Positions 54,290 through 62,445 of a DNA stretch of 64,000 nt are shown here, in pieces; position 1 is the stretch's first letter, and the number at the start of each line of letters is the position of its first letter. Below the pieces are notes generated by a model. It was not told the origin of the DNA. It made no database searches and saw only the letters and a list, made by a program, of their open reading frames with translations. Location of the stretch: contig CAVXSD010000010.1 of assembly GCA_963764305.1 (NCBI GenBank), positions 434,001 through 498,000 on the forward strand, written 5' to 3'. The position numbers were made by a program, and so were the translations under genes. This stretch comes from Bog-473 sp963764305 (GTDB taxonomy: Bacteria; Actinomycetota; Acidimicrobiia; Acidimicrobiales; RAAP-2).

Positions 54290-55171
54290 CGAGCGCGAAT
54301 GCCCATCGCGGCGCTATCGATTGGACTCCGCCCCTCTGAGGGACTCCACTCTCACGTAGTGAGCCAAGTGACACTTAGGAATAGCTGGGTCCAAGGTGGA
54401 TCCCAGGGACGCGCCAGAGCTCTGGACTTCGCGGTATCGCACTCATTGGCAGTGCTCACAACGTCTAGAACGACGTTTTCGATCTTCGCCGAGAGATCTC
54501 GGATCCGACTGCGATACTTCACTTCAATCAAGTTTCGTGCCCTCTGTGTGCCCTTGTGAATGCGAAACAGCGTGCAACAACGCGGTGGAGGGATGGCGAA
54601 AACGGACGCAGATTCAAGCCCCTGAGCTGCGCTTTCTTGCATTGGCCATTGTCAGCAAGCCGCGCTCGAAACGGCCCGAATCCGACCTGAAAAGCGTGAG
54701 GTCCGCGGATCGATGCCGCGCCCGACCACCGGTAGGCACCCCGACCAGGGGATACGTCACTTGGAACGTGGCATCAGCGCGGCGGCGACCGCTCTTTCGT
54801 GAAGCGTGCGGTCGTTCTGTCGACATGTCCGGCCACGAAACGAATGCCCTCGTCAGAGCGCCGACCAGCATCTCGGCTTAACTCCTTGGCCACGGCATGC
54901 CCTTTACGTGCCCGAAGGAAACAGGAACGGCATCCGAATTCGACTACCTCCACCCTCCGTGCACGAAAACCTGGAGATCTTGGTCGGCGAAGTCCTTTCC
55001 CAGCTCGGCCACATCAACGAACCTGGAGCTCGTTGGTCCTTCAGCAACGGCGGCGGAACGACCCACGCATCTGTGTTCCTCTGCAGTGAGGACGCTGGAT
55101 AGTGGCGCACGAAGCTTCGCCAAGGAAGAACTCCGGCATTGAACTGGATCGCAGGCCAGACTGCTTGTCAC
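54290..55171. other. Island right end with repeated flank, no intact gene
   Basis: The region contains the second 47-bp att-like repeat. Sequence after it to about 54935 is a diverged copy of 51457-51665. Near 54527 the words TCAAGTTTCGTGCCC resemble TCAAGTTCCGTGCCC at 56719, suggesting a second dispersed sequence. The short ORFs here have no recognisable domains. Confidence 0.55.
54686..54732. repeat. attR-like 47-bp direct repeat (3' half of tRNA-Phe)
   Basis: This is an exact copy of 51410-51456. Upstream of it there is no tRNA 5' half, so it is a partial tRNA gene copy and cannot make a tRNA. Confidence 0.93.
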
Positions 55172-56523
55172 ATGAGCCGTCCGGACACCAAGTACGTGGC
55201 CGTCGGGGATGCTGACGTTGCCTACCAGGTCCTCGGAGAGGGACCCTCCGACCTCCTCTTCTTCAACGGACTGGGCAGCAACGTCGAGATGGCGTGGGAG
55301 GACCCAGAAATTGCCGACTTCCTCAGAAGGCTGGCGTCGTTACGCCGCTTGATCTTTCTCGATCGACGAGGCACGGGGGCATCTGACGGTGTGCCACGTA
55401 ACGCCATACCAACATGGGAGGAGTGGACAGAAGACATCGAGAGCGTCCTCGACGCGGTCGGGTCCAAGCAAACATCCATCCTCGCGACGGTCGATGCTGG
55501 CCCGATCGCGATCCTCTACGCCGCCGCACATCCCGAACGGGTCGATTCCCTGGTGCTGTGCAATACCACTGCCCGATATCTGATGCTGACGACTATCCGA
55601 TCGCTGACGACTATCCGATCGGTATCACACCTGAGGCACTCGACTTGGTCATCGAGTTCCTCCGGACATCTTGGGGTACGCCGGAGTTCCTCTCGCTCGC
55701 TGGTGCAGCTGGCCCGGAAGACCCAGTTCGCCGCGATGCCCTTGCTCGGCTCTTCCGGTCATCGGTCACCCCGAGAACCGCGGCCGCACAGTACGACTAC
55801 CTCCTTCGGAACCTCGATGTCCGCCCGGTGCTCCCGCTCCTCCGGATACCCACGCTGGTCTTGAGCGCCGACAATCCAAGCTTTCTGCCCATCGCTCATG
55901 GGCGTTATCTGGCCGAGCACATCCAGGGATCCAAGTTCGTCGCGCTGCCGGGCGCCGACATGTTGATCTTCGGCCAGCAGGACCTGATCTTCGACGAAGT
56001 GGCCGAGTTCTTGACCGGCACGAGACCCGTAACCGACATAGACCGGGTGCTCGTCTCTGTACTCTTCACCGATATCGTCGGATCAACCGTGAGGGCAGCC
56101 TCGTTGGGTGATCAACGATGGCGGTCTCTGTTGGATCGCCATGATCAAATAGTCCGCGAACAGCTGCGAATCTTCCGAGGTCGAGAGGTCAACACGACAG
56201 GAGACGGCTTCGTCGCTTCATTCGACGGTCCGGCTCGAGCCATCCGTTGTGGCCAGGTGATCGTCGATGCCACCCGAGCCCTCGATATCGAGCTGCGAAT
56301 GGGCCTCCACACTGGTGAGTGCGAGGTGAGAGGCAACGATCTGGGCGGCCTCGCCGTTCACATCGCCGCTCGGATCGGTTCTTTGGCATCACCGAACGAG
56401 GTTCTTGTCTCGAGCACCGTCAAAGACCTCGTGGTTGGCTCGGGCATCGAATTTCGAGATCGCGGCGAACACGAACTGAAGGGCGTCCCCGGGAGTTGGC
56501 GCCTGTTCCGAGTCGAGAACTGA
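55172..56523 (+). CDS. Alpha/beta-hydrolase fused to class III adenylate/guanylate cyclase, 1-nt frameshift
   Basis: The N-terminal hydrolase-like domain (MSRPDTKYVAVGDADVAYQ, FFNGLGSNVEMAWED, LIFLDRRGTGASDGV) has ILATVDAGPIAILYA where a GxSxG elbow is expected, so Asp replaces Ser. The frame is lost after RYLM at 55585-55586; one extra base gives ADDYPI, which an 18-bp duplication doubles, and reads on to 56523 (about 450 residues). The C-terminal cyclase (about 285-450) has LFTDIVGSTVRAASLGD and TTGDGFVASFDGPARAI (both metal Asp) and GLAVHIAARIG. It is similar in layout to mycobacterial Rv1900c-type cyclases; it makes cAMP or cGMP in the cytosol. Confidence 0.85.
55586..55621. repeat. 18-bp perfect tandem duplication inside the cyclase gene
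   Basis: CTGACGACTATCCGATCG occurs at 55586-55603 and 55604-55621. In the corrected frame it encodes ADDYPI twice, an in-frame six-residue duplication directly after the frameshift. Confidence 0.95.
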
Positions 56524-57035
56524 CTATTGGTAACCGTACGGCTTGATACGCACGATCGGCATGGACACCAATGCGGTCAAGTCCATCCCGTCGCCGGCAA
56601 ATGCTGGGATGACCTTCTGCTATTTGCCTCGAGGTTTATGCGTCCGAGTTGTGAGTCCGTCGCTGGCATCTTTCGATCGTCGGGAACGGGTCAGGGCCGT
56701 CGGGCAGTGCTTCGGTTCACTCAAGTTCCGTGCCCTTGGCGTGCCGTAATGAGCAACAGCTCAACATCGGAGTCGGGAATGAACGGTAACAAGCCTGTCC
56801 CTCGTGCGAACTGGGGCGAGGTTTTTGGTTGATCGTGAGTCGTAATCGTTTCGAATTTTCGGCCGTCTCTTGAGATTTTGAGAGATCTGTTTCAGTGCGG
56901 CTGAATCAGCGCCTACCTGCGATACTCCCGCTGTTACCCGATACTTCCAAGCAATACGCTTCTGGCACCCACCGCCGGTTTCGTCGGGTTTTTGTGGGAT
57001 CCGGTCCTGCGGAACCAGGACCACGCGTATCTCAT
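56524..57035. other. Intergenic region, no gene supported
   Basis: About 510 nt between the cyclase and DedA genes. GC is lower than average. It contains TCAAGTTCCGTGCCC near 56719, resembling 54527, followed by AT-rich sequence. No ORF has a domain, and no clear terminator hairpin was seen. Confidence 0.55.
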
Positions 57036-57637
57036 TCAAGCGAGAGAGTGGCGCCGCCATTGGATCGTTCGACGGATGACCTCCGCGATAAGACTGATCA
57101 CGAAGGCCAGTCCGACGGCCATGACGAGGCCGAGCCACGGCTTGCTTGCAAATGTCGTGCCGCCAATGCGGCCTAAGACGAACGCGTAGGAAGCCCAGAT
57201 CACCCCCGAAAACGTGGTCATCGGAAGGAAACGACGCCATGGGTAACCGACAGCGCCACAGGTAGACGTGACCACGGTCCGTCCACCCGGGATAAACCGG
57301 CAGACGATGATCAAGCGAGCGCCGAAGCGTTCGAGAGTCGTCTGCGCCCATGACCGATGTCGGGCGCCTCGCTCACTCGCAAAAAACGACGGTCGACCCA
57401 TGGGCCGAAGTGACGCCCGATCATGAAGCACACGTTGTCGCCGACGAATGCGCCACATGCGGCCAGGATCACCAAGAGGATAAGGCGCGGGTCAATGCTC
57501 CCCGCTGTCGCGACACCCAATGCCACGATCGCGGTCTCACTCGGCAACACAGGAAGGACAGCGTCGAGTGCCGGGAACAGAAAGGCAATGAGATACGAGA
57601 GCACCGAGTCCGGTTGGAGATCGGAAAGGTGGTTCAC
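57036..57637 (-). CDS. DedA-family membrane protein, 1-nt frameshift in an A6/T6 run
   Basis: The GTG at 57637 overlaps the TerC stop (GTGA). The protein reads YLIAFLFPALDAVLPVLPSETAIVALG, ACGAFVGDNVCFMIGRHFGPW, then must gain one base in the A6 run 57381-57386 to continue FFASERGARHRSWAQTTLERFGARLIIVCRFIPGGRT, spread over the DedA/SNARE-associated core, and GYPWRRFLPMTTFSGVIWA. After correction about 200 residues with four or five membrane helices. DedA proteins help recycle undecaprenyl phosphate or maintain membrane homeostasis. The PGGRT element carries the conserved Arg. Confidence 0.87.
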
Positions 57638-58587
57638 GAACCAATTCCACTGGTTGATCGTTTCTCGATAGGCATGCGGGTGCCATGCCGGTCGTGCCAG
57701 ACGCTGACGACGATGGAAGCGCCGATGACCGCGATCATCACTGCCACGCTGGCGGCAATTGGGATCGTAAAGAACGGCTCGAGCAGCATCTTGCACCCGA
57801 TGAAGATCAGGAGCGCGGCGAGGCCAAAGTTGATGTAGGTGAAACGATCCATTGCACCGGCCAGGACGAAGTAGAGCGACCTCAGGCCAAGCACGGCGAA
57901 TGCATTTGCCGTGAAGATCACAAAGACATCGGTCGTGATCCCGAATGCAGCTGGAATGGAGTCCATGGCGAAGACGAGATCCGTGAACTCGATAGCCAGG
58001 AGGGCCATAACCAGAGGCGTGACCATGCGTACGCCGTTCACCCGGCACACGAAGCTCTGGCCCATGTAGTCGTGTGTCACCGGCAGGACACGACGGAGCA
58101 GCCGGATCGCGAGATTTCGCTCGGGATGGATGAGTTCGCTGCCGCGCATCATGCGGACCCCCGAAAAGATCAGCAAGACGCCGAGGATGTAGAGGAGCCA
58201 TGCGAAATGGTCGACCAGAGATGCCCCGACTGCGATCAATGCGGCACGAGAACCTAGCGCTCCGAACACTCCGTAGAACAGGACGCGGCGCTGATACGCA
58301 GCGGGTACTACGAATGCTCGGAAGAGGATGGCAAAGACGAAGATGTTGTCGATGCTGAGCGACTTCTCCGTCAGATAGACGCCAAAGTACTCTCCCGCAC
58401 TCTCCCAATTTCCAATCAGGCCGACTACCACCCCGAAGACCACGCTCACGCCAATCCAGGCGCTGCTGCCAATCAAGGCCTTGCGCAGGGTGGTCTCACG
58501 ATCCCCTCGGTGCACCGCAAAGTCCACCGAGAGGAGAACCAAGATGAATGCACCGGTCGCGAACCAGCACCACATGGGAGTCTGCAC
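57634..58587 (-). CDS. TerC/Alx-family membrane protein
   Basis: 317 residues with about eight or nine membrane helices. Family motifs are EYFGVYLTEKSLSIDNIFVFAI and LLAIEFTDLVFAMDSIPAAFG, where the acidic residues Glu/Asp line the presumed ion path, and FYGVFGALGSRAALI between them. TerC/Alx members export manganese or help with metal handling and membrane-protein biogenesis. I looked for a yybP-ykoY manganese riboswitch upstream and did not see its conserved loops. It is translationally coupled to the DedA gene. Confidence 0.93.
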   Translation of the reverse strand: MQTPMWCWFATGAFILVLLSVDFAVHRGDRETTLRKALIGSSAWIGVSVVFGVVVGLIGNWESAGEYFGVYLTEKSLSIDNIFVFAILFRAFVVPAAYQRRVLFYGVFGALGSRAALIAVGASLVDHFAWLLYILGVLLIFSGVRMMRGSELIHPERNLAIRLLRRVLPVTHDYMGQSFVCRVNGVRMVTPLVMALLAIEFTDLVFAMDSIPAAFGITTDVFVIFTANAFAVLGLRSLYFVLAGAMDRFTYINFGLAALLIFIGCKMLLEPFFTIPIAASVAVMIAVIGASIVVSVWHDRHGTRMPIEKRSTSGIGS

Positions 58588-58805
58588 GAGGGTGGCCCCC
58601 TAGAAGTTCCGGAGGAGGCCGGGTGGTCCCTCGCTCACCGCTTCAACCCCCACGGCGGGGACGAGGTCTCCAAATGGGAACGACCGAGTCCGGGCGGACC
58701 GGCCGACCAACCAACCGGCTCGCTTCCTGCATGTCGTTGCGTTCATCATCTGACTCTCTCGCGGCGACTGCGACGCCTGATCTCCGGACACCCAATCACG
58801 GTGCG

Positions 58806-58898
58806 GTGAAGCAGGCGTGTACGCGATGTGGAGATGATGTGAACCTCGGTGAGGCCCCGCCGACCGCTGGGACGAGATACCGGGTGCGCTGGGAGTGA
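58806..58898 (+). CDS. Possible 30-residue CxxC peptide
   Basis: GTG 58806 opens MKQACTRCGDDVNLGEAPPT and stops at 58898. One CxxC and a Gly turn resemble half a zinc ribbon. There is no convincing ribosome binding site and the frame is also open upstream, so this is weak. Confidence 0.25.
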   Translation: MKQACTRCGDDVNLGEAPPTAGTRYRVRWE

Positions 58899-58990
58899 CT
58901 CTCCACTTCATCTGCACGCGGCAGCCACAATGGCTTCACATGGCGGGTGTGTGATGACGCTCCCAGGTTCGAAGCACGAAGGAGCAGGTC

Positions 58991-59116
58991 ATGGCCATTC
59001 ATCAGTGTCCTAGATGCGACCTCAGACTCACCCCCCGGATCGAAGAATACGAACAGGTGGTGCCGACGGGGATGGCTCTCGCTATGTCTCCGCCTGGCTG
59101 GTCAAACCCCCTTTGA
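58991..59116 (+). CDS. Small CxxC zinc-finger-like protein
   Basis: 41 residues beginning MAIHQCPRCDLRLTPRIEEY, with GGAG 8 nt before the ATG. Small actinobacterial proteins starting MAIHECPRCELRF are known as stand-alone zinc-finger-like products; here the usual downstream His pair is not evident and the C-terminal half (VPTGMALAMSPPGW) differs. It lies 140 nt upstream of the response regulator on the same strand. A frameshift that shortened a longer protein is possible. Confidence 0.45.
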   Translation: MAIHQCPRCDLRLTPRIEEYEQVVPTGMALAMSPPGWSNPL

Positions 59117-59256
59117 GACAGACGGGCAGTGCCAGGCTCTTTCCACTGATCCGCTCGTGACGGATCGAATCGATCGTCTCCGGGCGTCGCCGGGGACCGA
59201 GGGTGGCCACTTGATCGCCGGCCGCCGGTGGAGAATGGCGGGATGGAGGCGCTTCG

Positions 59257-59955
59257 ATGACGACCACTGTGCTGGTCGTCGAGGATGAAGCCAAGCTCCG
59301 GGAGCTCTTACGGTCCTACTTCGAGCGCGAGGGCATGGTGGTGCTCTCCACGGCGTCGGGGAGCGAGGCCATAGACCTCGCGCACCGGGGCCGGCCCGAC
59401 CTCGTCATCCTTGACCTCGGACTCCCTGACGTCCCGGGGGAGGACGTCGCGCACGACCTGCGGAGATCCACGGATGTGCCGATTCTGATGCTGACGGCGA
59501 AGGCGTCAGAGAGTGACCGCATCAGAGGGCTCGAGCTCGGTGCAGACGACTACATAACGAAGCCCTTCAGCCCACGGGAGCTGGTGCTGCGCGCCCAAGC
59601 GATATTGCGCCGCGGGCGAGATGTTTCCCCCCACGGCGATCGCACCTCATTCGGGGACGGGACACTCATCATCGATGAGGCCCGCAGGGAGGTGCTCATC
59701 GACAGCGATCCGGTTGACCTGACGCCGACAGAGTGGGGCCTGCTCATCGCCCTGGCCACCACTCCGGGCCGCGTCTACTCCCGCTTCGAGCTCATCAACC
59801 GGACCCGGGGCTATGAGTTCGAGGGCTACGAACGCACCGTCGATTCACACATAAAGAACCTTCGACGCAAGATCGAATCCGATCCAGGATCCCCTCGCAT
59901 CATTGAGACGGTCCTCGGCGCCGGCTACCGACTCGGTCTTCCGCGGGATGAGTGA
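59257..59955 (+). CDS. OmpR-family response regulator
   Basis: 232 residues. Receiver: TVLVVEDEAKLRELLRSYFE (acidic pocket), LVILDLGLPDVPG (phospho-acceptor Asp about 53), LMLTAKASESDRI and DYITKPFSPRELVLRAQAILRR (Lys). Winged helix at about 130-228: LTPTEWGLLIALATTPGRVYSRFELINRTRG and TVDSHIKNLRRKIE. All phosphorylation residues are conserved, unlike its partner kinase. ATG 59257 lies after GGAGGCGC. It overlaps the kinase gene by 8 nt. Confidence 0.94.
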   Translation: MTTTVLVVEDEAKLRELLRSYFEREGMVVLSTASGSEAIDLAHRGRPDLVILDLGLPDVPGEDVAHDLRRSTDVPILMLTAKASESDRIRGLELGADDYITKPFSPRELVLRAQAILRRGRDVSPHGDRTSFGDGTLIIDEARREVLIDSDPVDLTPTEWGLLIALATTPGRVYSRFELINRTRGYEFEGYERTVDSHIKNLRRKIESDPGSPRIIETVLGAGYRLGLPRDE

Positions 59956-61360
59956 ACTCCGCGACGAGAGCACCCCTGGGGCGACTTCCTCGAAGGAGCT
60001 CGACGCGTCACCCTCAGCGTCCCTACGAGCCGGCCATCCGTTCTCCCCGATTGCACGACGCCTCGCGCTCCTCATTGCTCTGGTCGCTCTGGTCGCTCTG
60101 GCCTTGTTGGCGACGGCGACGTTGGTGTTCGCCAACAATGACGTCACGAGCCTTTCCGGCCGACAGCGGGCCGATCTGGGCCATGCCGTGGCGAGCGCGG
60201 TGAAAGTCAGCTACGAGCAGGGCCACAAATGGAACGCCGCTGATCTGTCTCCGGCCTTGGCACTGGCGAGCCAGGCTGGCATTGCCGTGCAGGTGCGCGA
60301 CCAGTCGGGAGCGCTGTTGGACTCTGCGATCCCAAAGGGAATCCACCCGAGCACGCTCGGGCCTCCACTCGTGATCCCGATTCAGACAGATGGCGCTCCT
60401 GTTGGAACCGTCTCGGTGCGAACGAGCGCGGCGGGTATCGGGGCCGCCGACAGCTCGCTGCGGCGCGCCCTGGCCACGGGAATTGGATGGAGCGCCCTCG
60501 TGCTGGCGATCCTTGCCGTGATGGCGGGAGTCGTCTTCGCCCGCCGGATCACCCGACCCGTGGTCGCCTTGACTGACGCGGCAAGGGCCATGGCGTCCGG
60601 CGCGTGGGGCGTCCGCGTGGCCGACGTCGAGGGCCCGGGAGAACTTGGCGATCTCTCGAGGACCTTCAACCACATGGCGGACGCGCTCGAGTTAGAAGAT
60701 CAGCTCCGACGAGTTCTCGTCGCAGATGTCGCGGATGAATTACGGACCCCGCTGGCCATTTTGCAAGCCACGACCGAGGCCATGGCCGATGGCATCACGG
60801 AGCCAAGCGCATCGACGTTGTCTTCTCTTCACGATGAGACTCTGCGTCTGGGGCGCATCGTCGAAGACCTCGAGGTCCTTGCTTCAGCCGAAGCCGCTGG
60901 CTTGGCATTGGAGCTCAAGCCCGTGGATCTTGCTCTCGTCGCGGATGAGGCAGCAGAGGCCCTCAAGCGGCAGTTTGAGAGCGCCGGGCTTTCCCTGACC
61001 CGCGACCTTCAGCCAGCGGTTGTGCGCGGCGACAAGAACCGGTTGCACCAGGTCGTCACCAACCTCCTCACCAATGCCATCAAGTTCACCCCAGCGGGAG
61101 GATCGGTCAGCGTCTCTGTCTCTTCGCGTGATCGAATCGCCAGGATTGTGGTCGAAGACACAGGGCGGGGCATCCCGCCAGACGACCTCGTACACGTCTT
61201 CGATCGATTCTGGAGGGGACCAGGCGTCCGGCACACCACGGGGAGCGGGGTTGGCCTTGCCGTCGTCCGGGAGCTGGTGTCAGCCCACAAGGGTCACGTC
61301 ACTGCTACGAGCGAAGAAGGACACGGAGCCCAATTCGTTGCCACGATTCCCAGCGCGTAG
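59948..61360 (+). CDS. BaeS-like sensor kinase with Asp in place of the phospho-acceptor His
   Basis: 470 residues: two membrane helices (about 35-60 and 177-199) flanking an extracytoplasmic sensor domain, then HAMP (RRITRPVVALTDAARAMASGAWGVRV). The dimerisation box reads LVADVADELRTPLAIL: residue 263 is Asp (codon GAT), where BaeS-type kinases have His in the SHELRTP motif. The ATPase domain is complete: N-box TNAIKFTPAGG (Asn about 376), DTGRGIPPDDL, FDRFWRG and GSGVGLAVVRELV. Unless this is a read error it cannot autophosphorylate in the usual way; phosphatase or hetero-dimer roles are possible. ATG 59948 overlaps the regulator. Confidence 0.9.
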   Translation: MSELRDESTPGATSSKELDASPSASLRAGHPFSPIARRLALLIALVALVALALLATATLVFANNDVTSLSGRQRADLGHAVASAVKVSYEQGHKWNAADLSPALALASQAGIAVQVRDQSGALLDSAIPKGIHPSTLGPPLVIPIQTDGAPVGTVSVRTSAAGIGAADSSLRRALATGIGWSALVLAILAVMAGVVFARRITRPVVALTDAARAMASGAWGVRVADVEGPGELGDLSRTFNHMADALELEDQLRRVLVADVADELRTPLAILQATTEAMADGITEPSASTLSSLHDETLRLGRIVEDLEVLASAEAAGLALELKPVDLALVADEAAEALKRQFESAGLSLTRDLQPAVVRGDKNRLHQVVTNLLTNAIKFTPAGGSVSVSVSSRDRIARIVVEDTGRGIPPDDLVHVFDRFWRGPGVRHTTGSGVGLAVVRELVSAHKGHVTATSEEGHGAQFVATIPSA

Positions 61361-61522
61361 TTGGGAGTCTCCATCTCCACAGGACCTCCACATCGACCCA
61401 ACAGTGTCTGCACTGCCGAGGGATTGACTGGTGGCATGACGGCGCTTTGGTTCCGAGACTCGAGCTGTGACCTGCAGACGGGGCCGACACTGTCCAGCCA
61501 GCTCTCAGGGGAAGGGAGACGT

Positions 61523-61825
61523 ATGGAGAACCCAATTGACACACGTACGGCACGAACCGACTTGCGCGTCGGCACTCGGGTGGACGTCCACACTCGGTAT
61601 GAACTCGGGAGATGGGCCCCCGGGTTCACCATCGCAGAAGTGCGATCCGATGGCTTTCGGATCAGACGGGCTTCCGACGGTGCGGTGCTCAATGAGACCA
61701 TCCATGCCGACGAACTCCGAGTCGTCAGCCCGCCACCCTCACGTGAGGCCCAGCTCCCAGATAGGGCGAAGTCGGATGGTTCCCGCCGGTCAACGCCGAC
61801 TCCCCAGATCGGAATGAACCAGTGA
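61523..61825 (+). CDS. Small protein of unknown function
   Basis: 100 residues, ATG 61523 preceded by GGGGAAGGGAG. The N-terminal half reads as a small beta-rich domain (VGTRVDVHTRYELGRWAPGF, then FRIRRASDGAVLNETIHADELRV), possibly Tudor/SH3-like; the C-terminal tail is Pro/Ser/Arg-rich and probably disordered. I do not recognise a family. Its stop overlaps the next start (GTGA), and both follow the atypical kinase gene on the same strand. Confidence 0.65.
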   Translation: MENPIDTRTARTDLRVGTRVDVHTRYELGRWAPGFTIAEVRSDGFRIRRASDGAVLNETIHADELRVVSPPPSREAQLPDRAKSDGSRRSTPTPQIGMNQ

Positions 61826-62226
61826 CGACTACCGCTCGACCCTTCGCGCGGGTGACCCCCACCCAGGGAGGCCGACCCTGCGCGACGTCCGCGGTTTCGT
61901 CGGACTTTGCCCTTCGGCTTCTCGATGTCGTTGTTCTCGAGTCTTGCCACAGCACGTGGATCTTTGACCCGCGGCAGCTGGAGTTCTGCCGGATTCTGAA
62001 AGGTGTCGAGGTCGGAAGTCGGCCGGTGGCGACAGAGTGGCGCCCGTACTGGCAGGTTCAGCTGGATTCCCAGGGCGAAGGCTTTACCGTCTACCTCAAT
62101 GCAGCTCGGTCGCGTCAGCTCCGGTCGTGGCGACACACGAAGAATTGTGGACAGTGCGCCGGATCCGATACCGCGGAGTTGTCGTTGGAGGAGATCCATC
62201 TCACACTCCACGGGTACCGCGTCTGA
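61822..62226 (+). CDS. Conserved-looking protein of unknown function with a CxxC
   Basis: 134 residues. The core STWIFDPRQLEFCRILKG, EWRPYWQVQLDSQGEGFTVYLN and RSWRHTKNCGQCAGSDTAELSLEEIHLTL contains Trp, a CxxC and charged strands, resembling conserved hypothetical actinobacterial proteins I cannot name. There is no membrane segment. The GTG at 61822 overlaps the stop of the preceding gene by 4 nt, so the two are translationally coupled. A 34-residue membrane peptide follows. Confidence 0.7.
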   Translation: MTTTARPFARVTPTQGGRPCATSAVSSDFALRLLDVVVLESCHSTWIFDPRQLEFCRILKGVEVGSRPVATEWRPYWQVQLDSQGEGFTVYLNAARSRQLRSWRHTKNCGQCAGSDTAELSLEEIHLTLHGYRV

Positions 62227-62250
62227 GGTCCACGAAAGGAGCACACCTCA

Positions 62251-62355
62251 ATGTTGGAGTCCATTTACGGGAACGGTCTCGTCCCGCTGGGCTCTTGGGT
62301 CGCGACAAGCCTGATCATGCTGTTCGTTTGGGCCTTCTGGCCTGGGCAGTTGTGA
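62251..62355 (+). CDS. Small single-helix membrane peptide
   Basis: 34 residues: MLESIYGNGLVPLGSW, then one predicted membrane helix (VATSLIMLFVWAFW) and PGQL. AAAGGAG stands 9 nt before the ATG, and the gap to the previous gene is 24 nt. Coding is inferred from the ribosome binding site, the hydrophobic pattern and the operon position. Confidence 0.55.
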   Translation: MLESIYGNGLVPLGSWVATSLIMLFVWAFWPGQL

Positions 62356-62445
62356 ACATTCTCTCGCGGAGGGCTTCGCTCGGAGGCGACAGACAACGCC
62401 CGACTTCCGAGGTTCTCGGGAGGTGCCGTGCTGTCAGACATGAGT

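Noticed and set aside
51457..54685. Integrase gene for the tRNA-Phe island
   Set aside because: All frames were read for tyrosine or serine recombinase motifs; none was recognised, only short conserved peptide-like ends.
58588..58800. yybP-ykoY manganese riboswitch upstream of TerC
   Set aside because: TerC/Alx genes often have one, but the conserved loop sequences were not found on the minus strand here.
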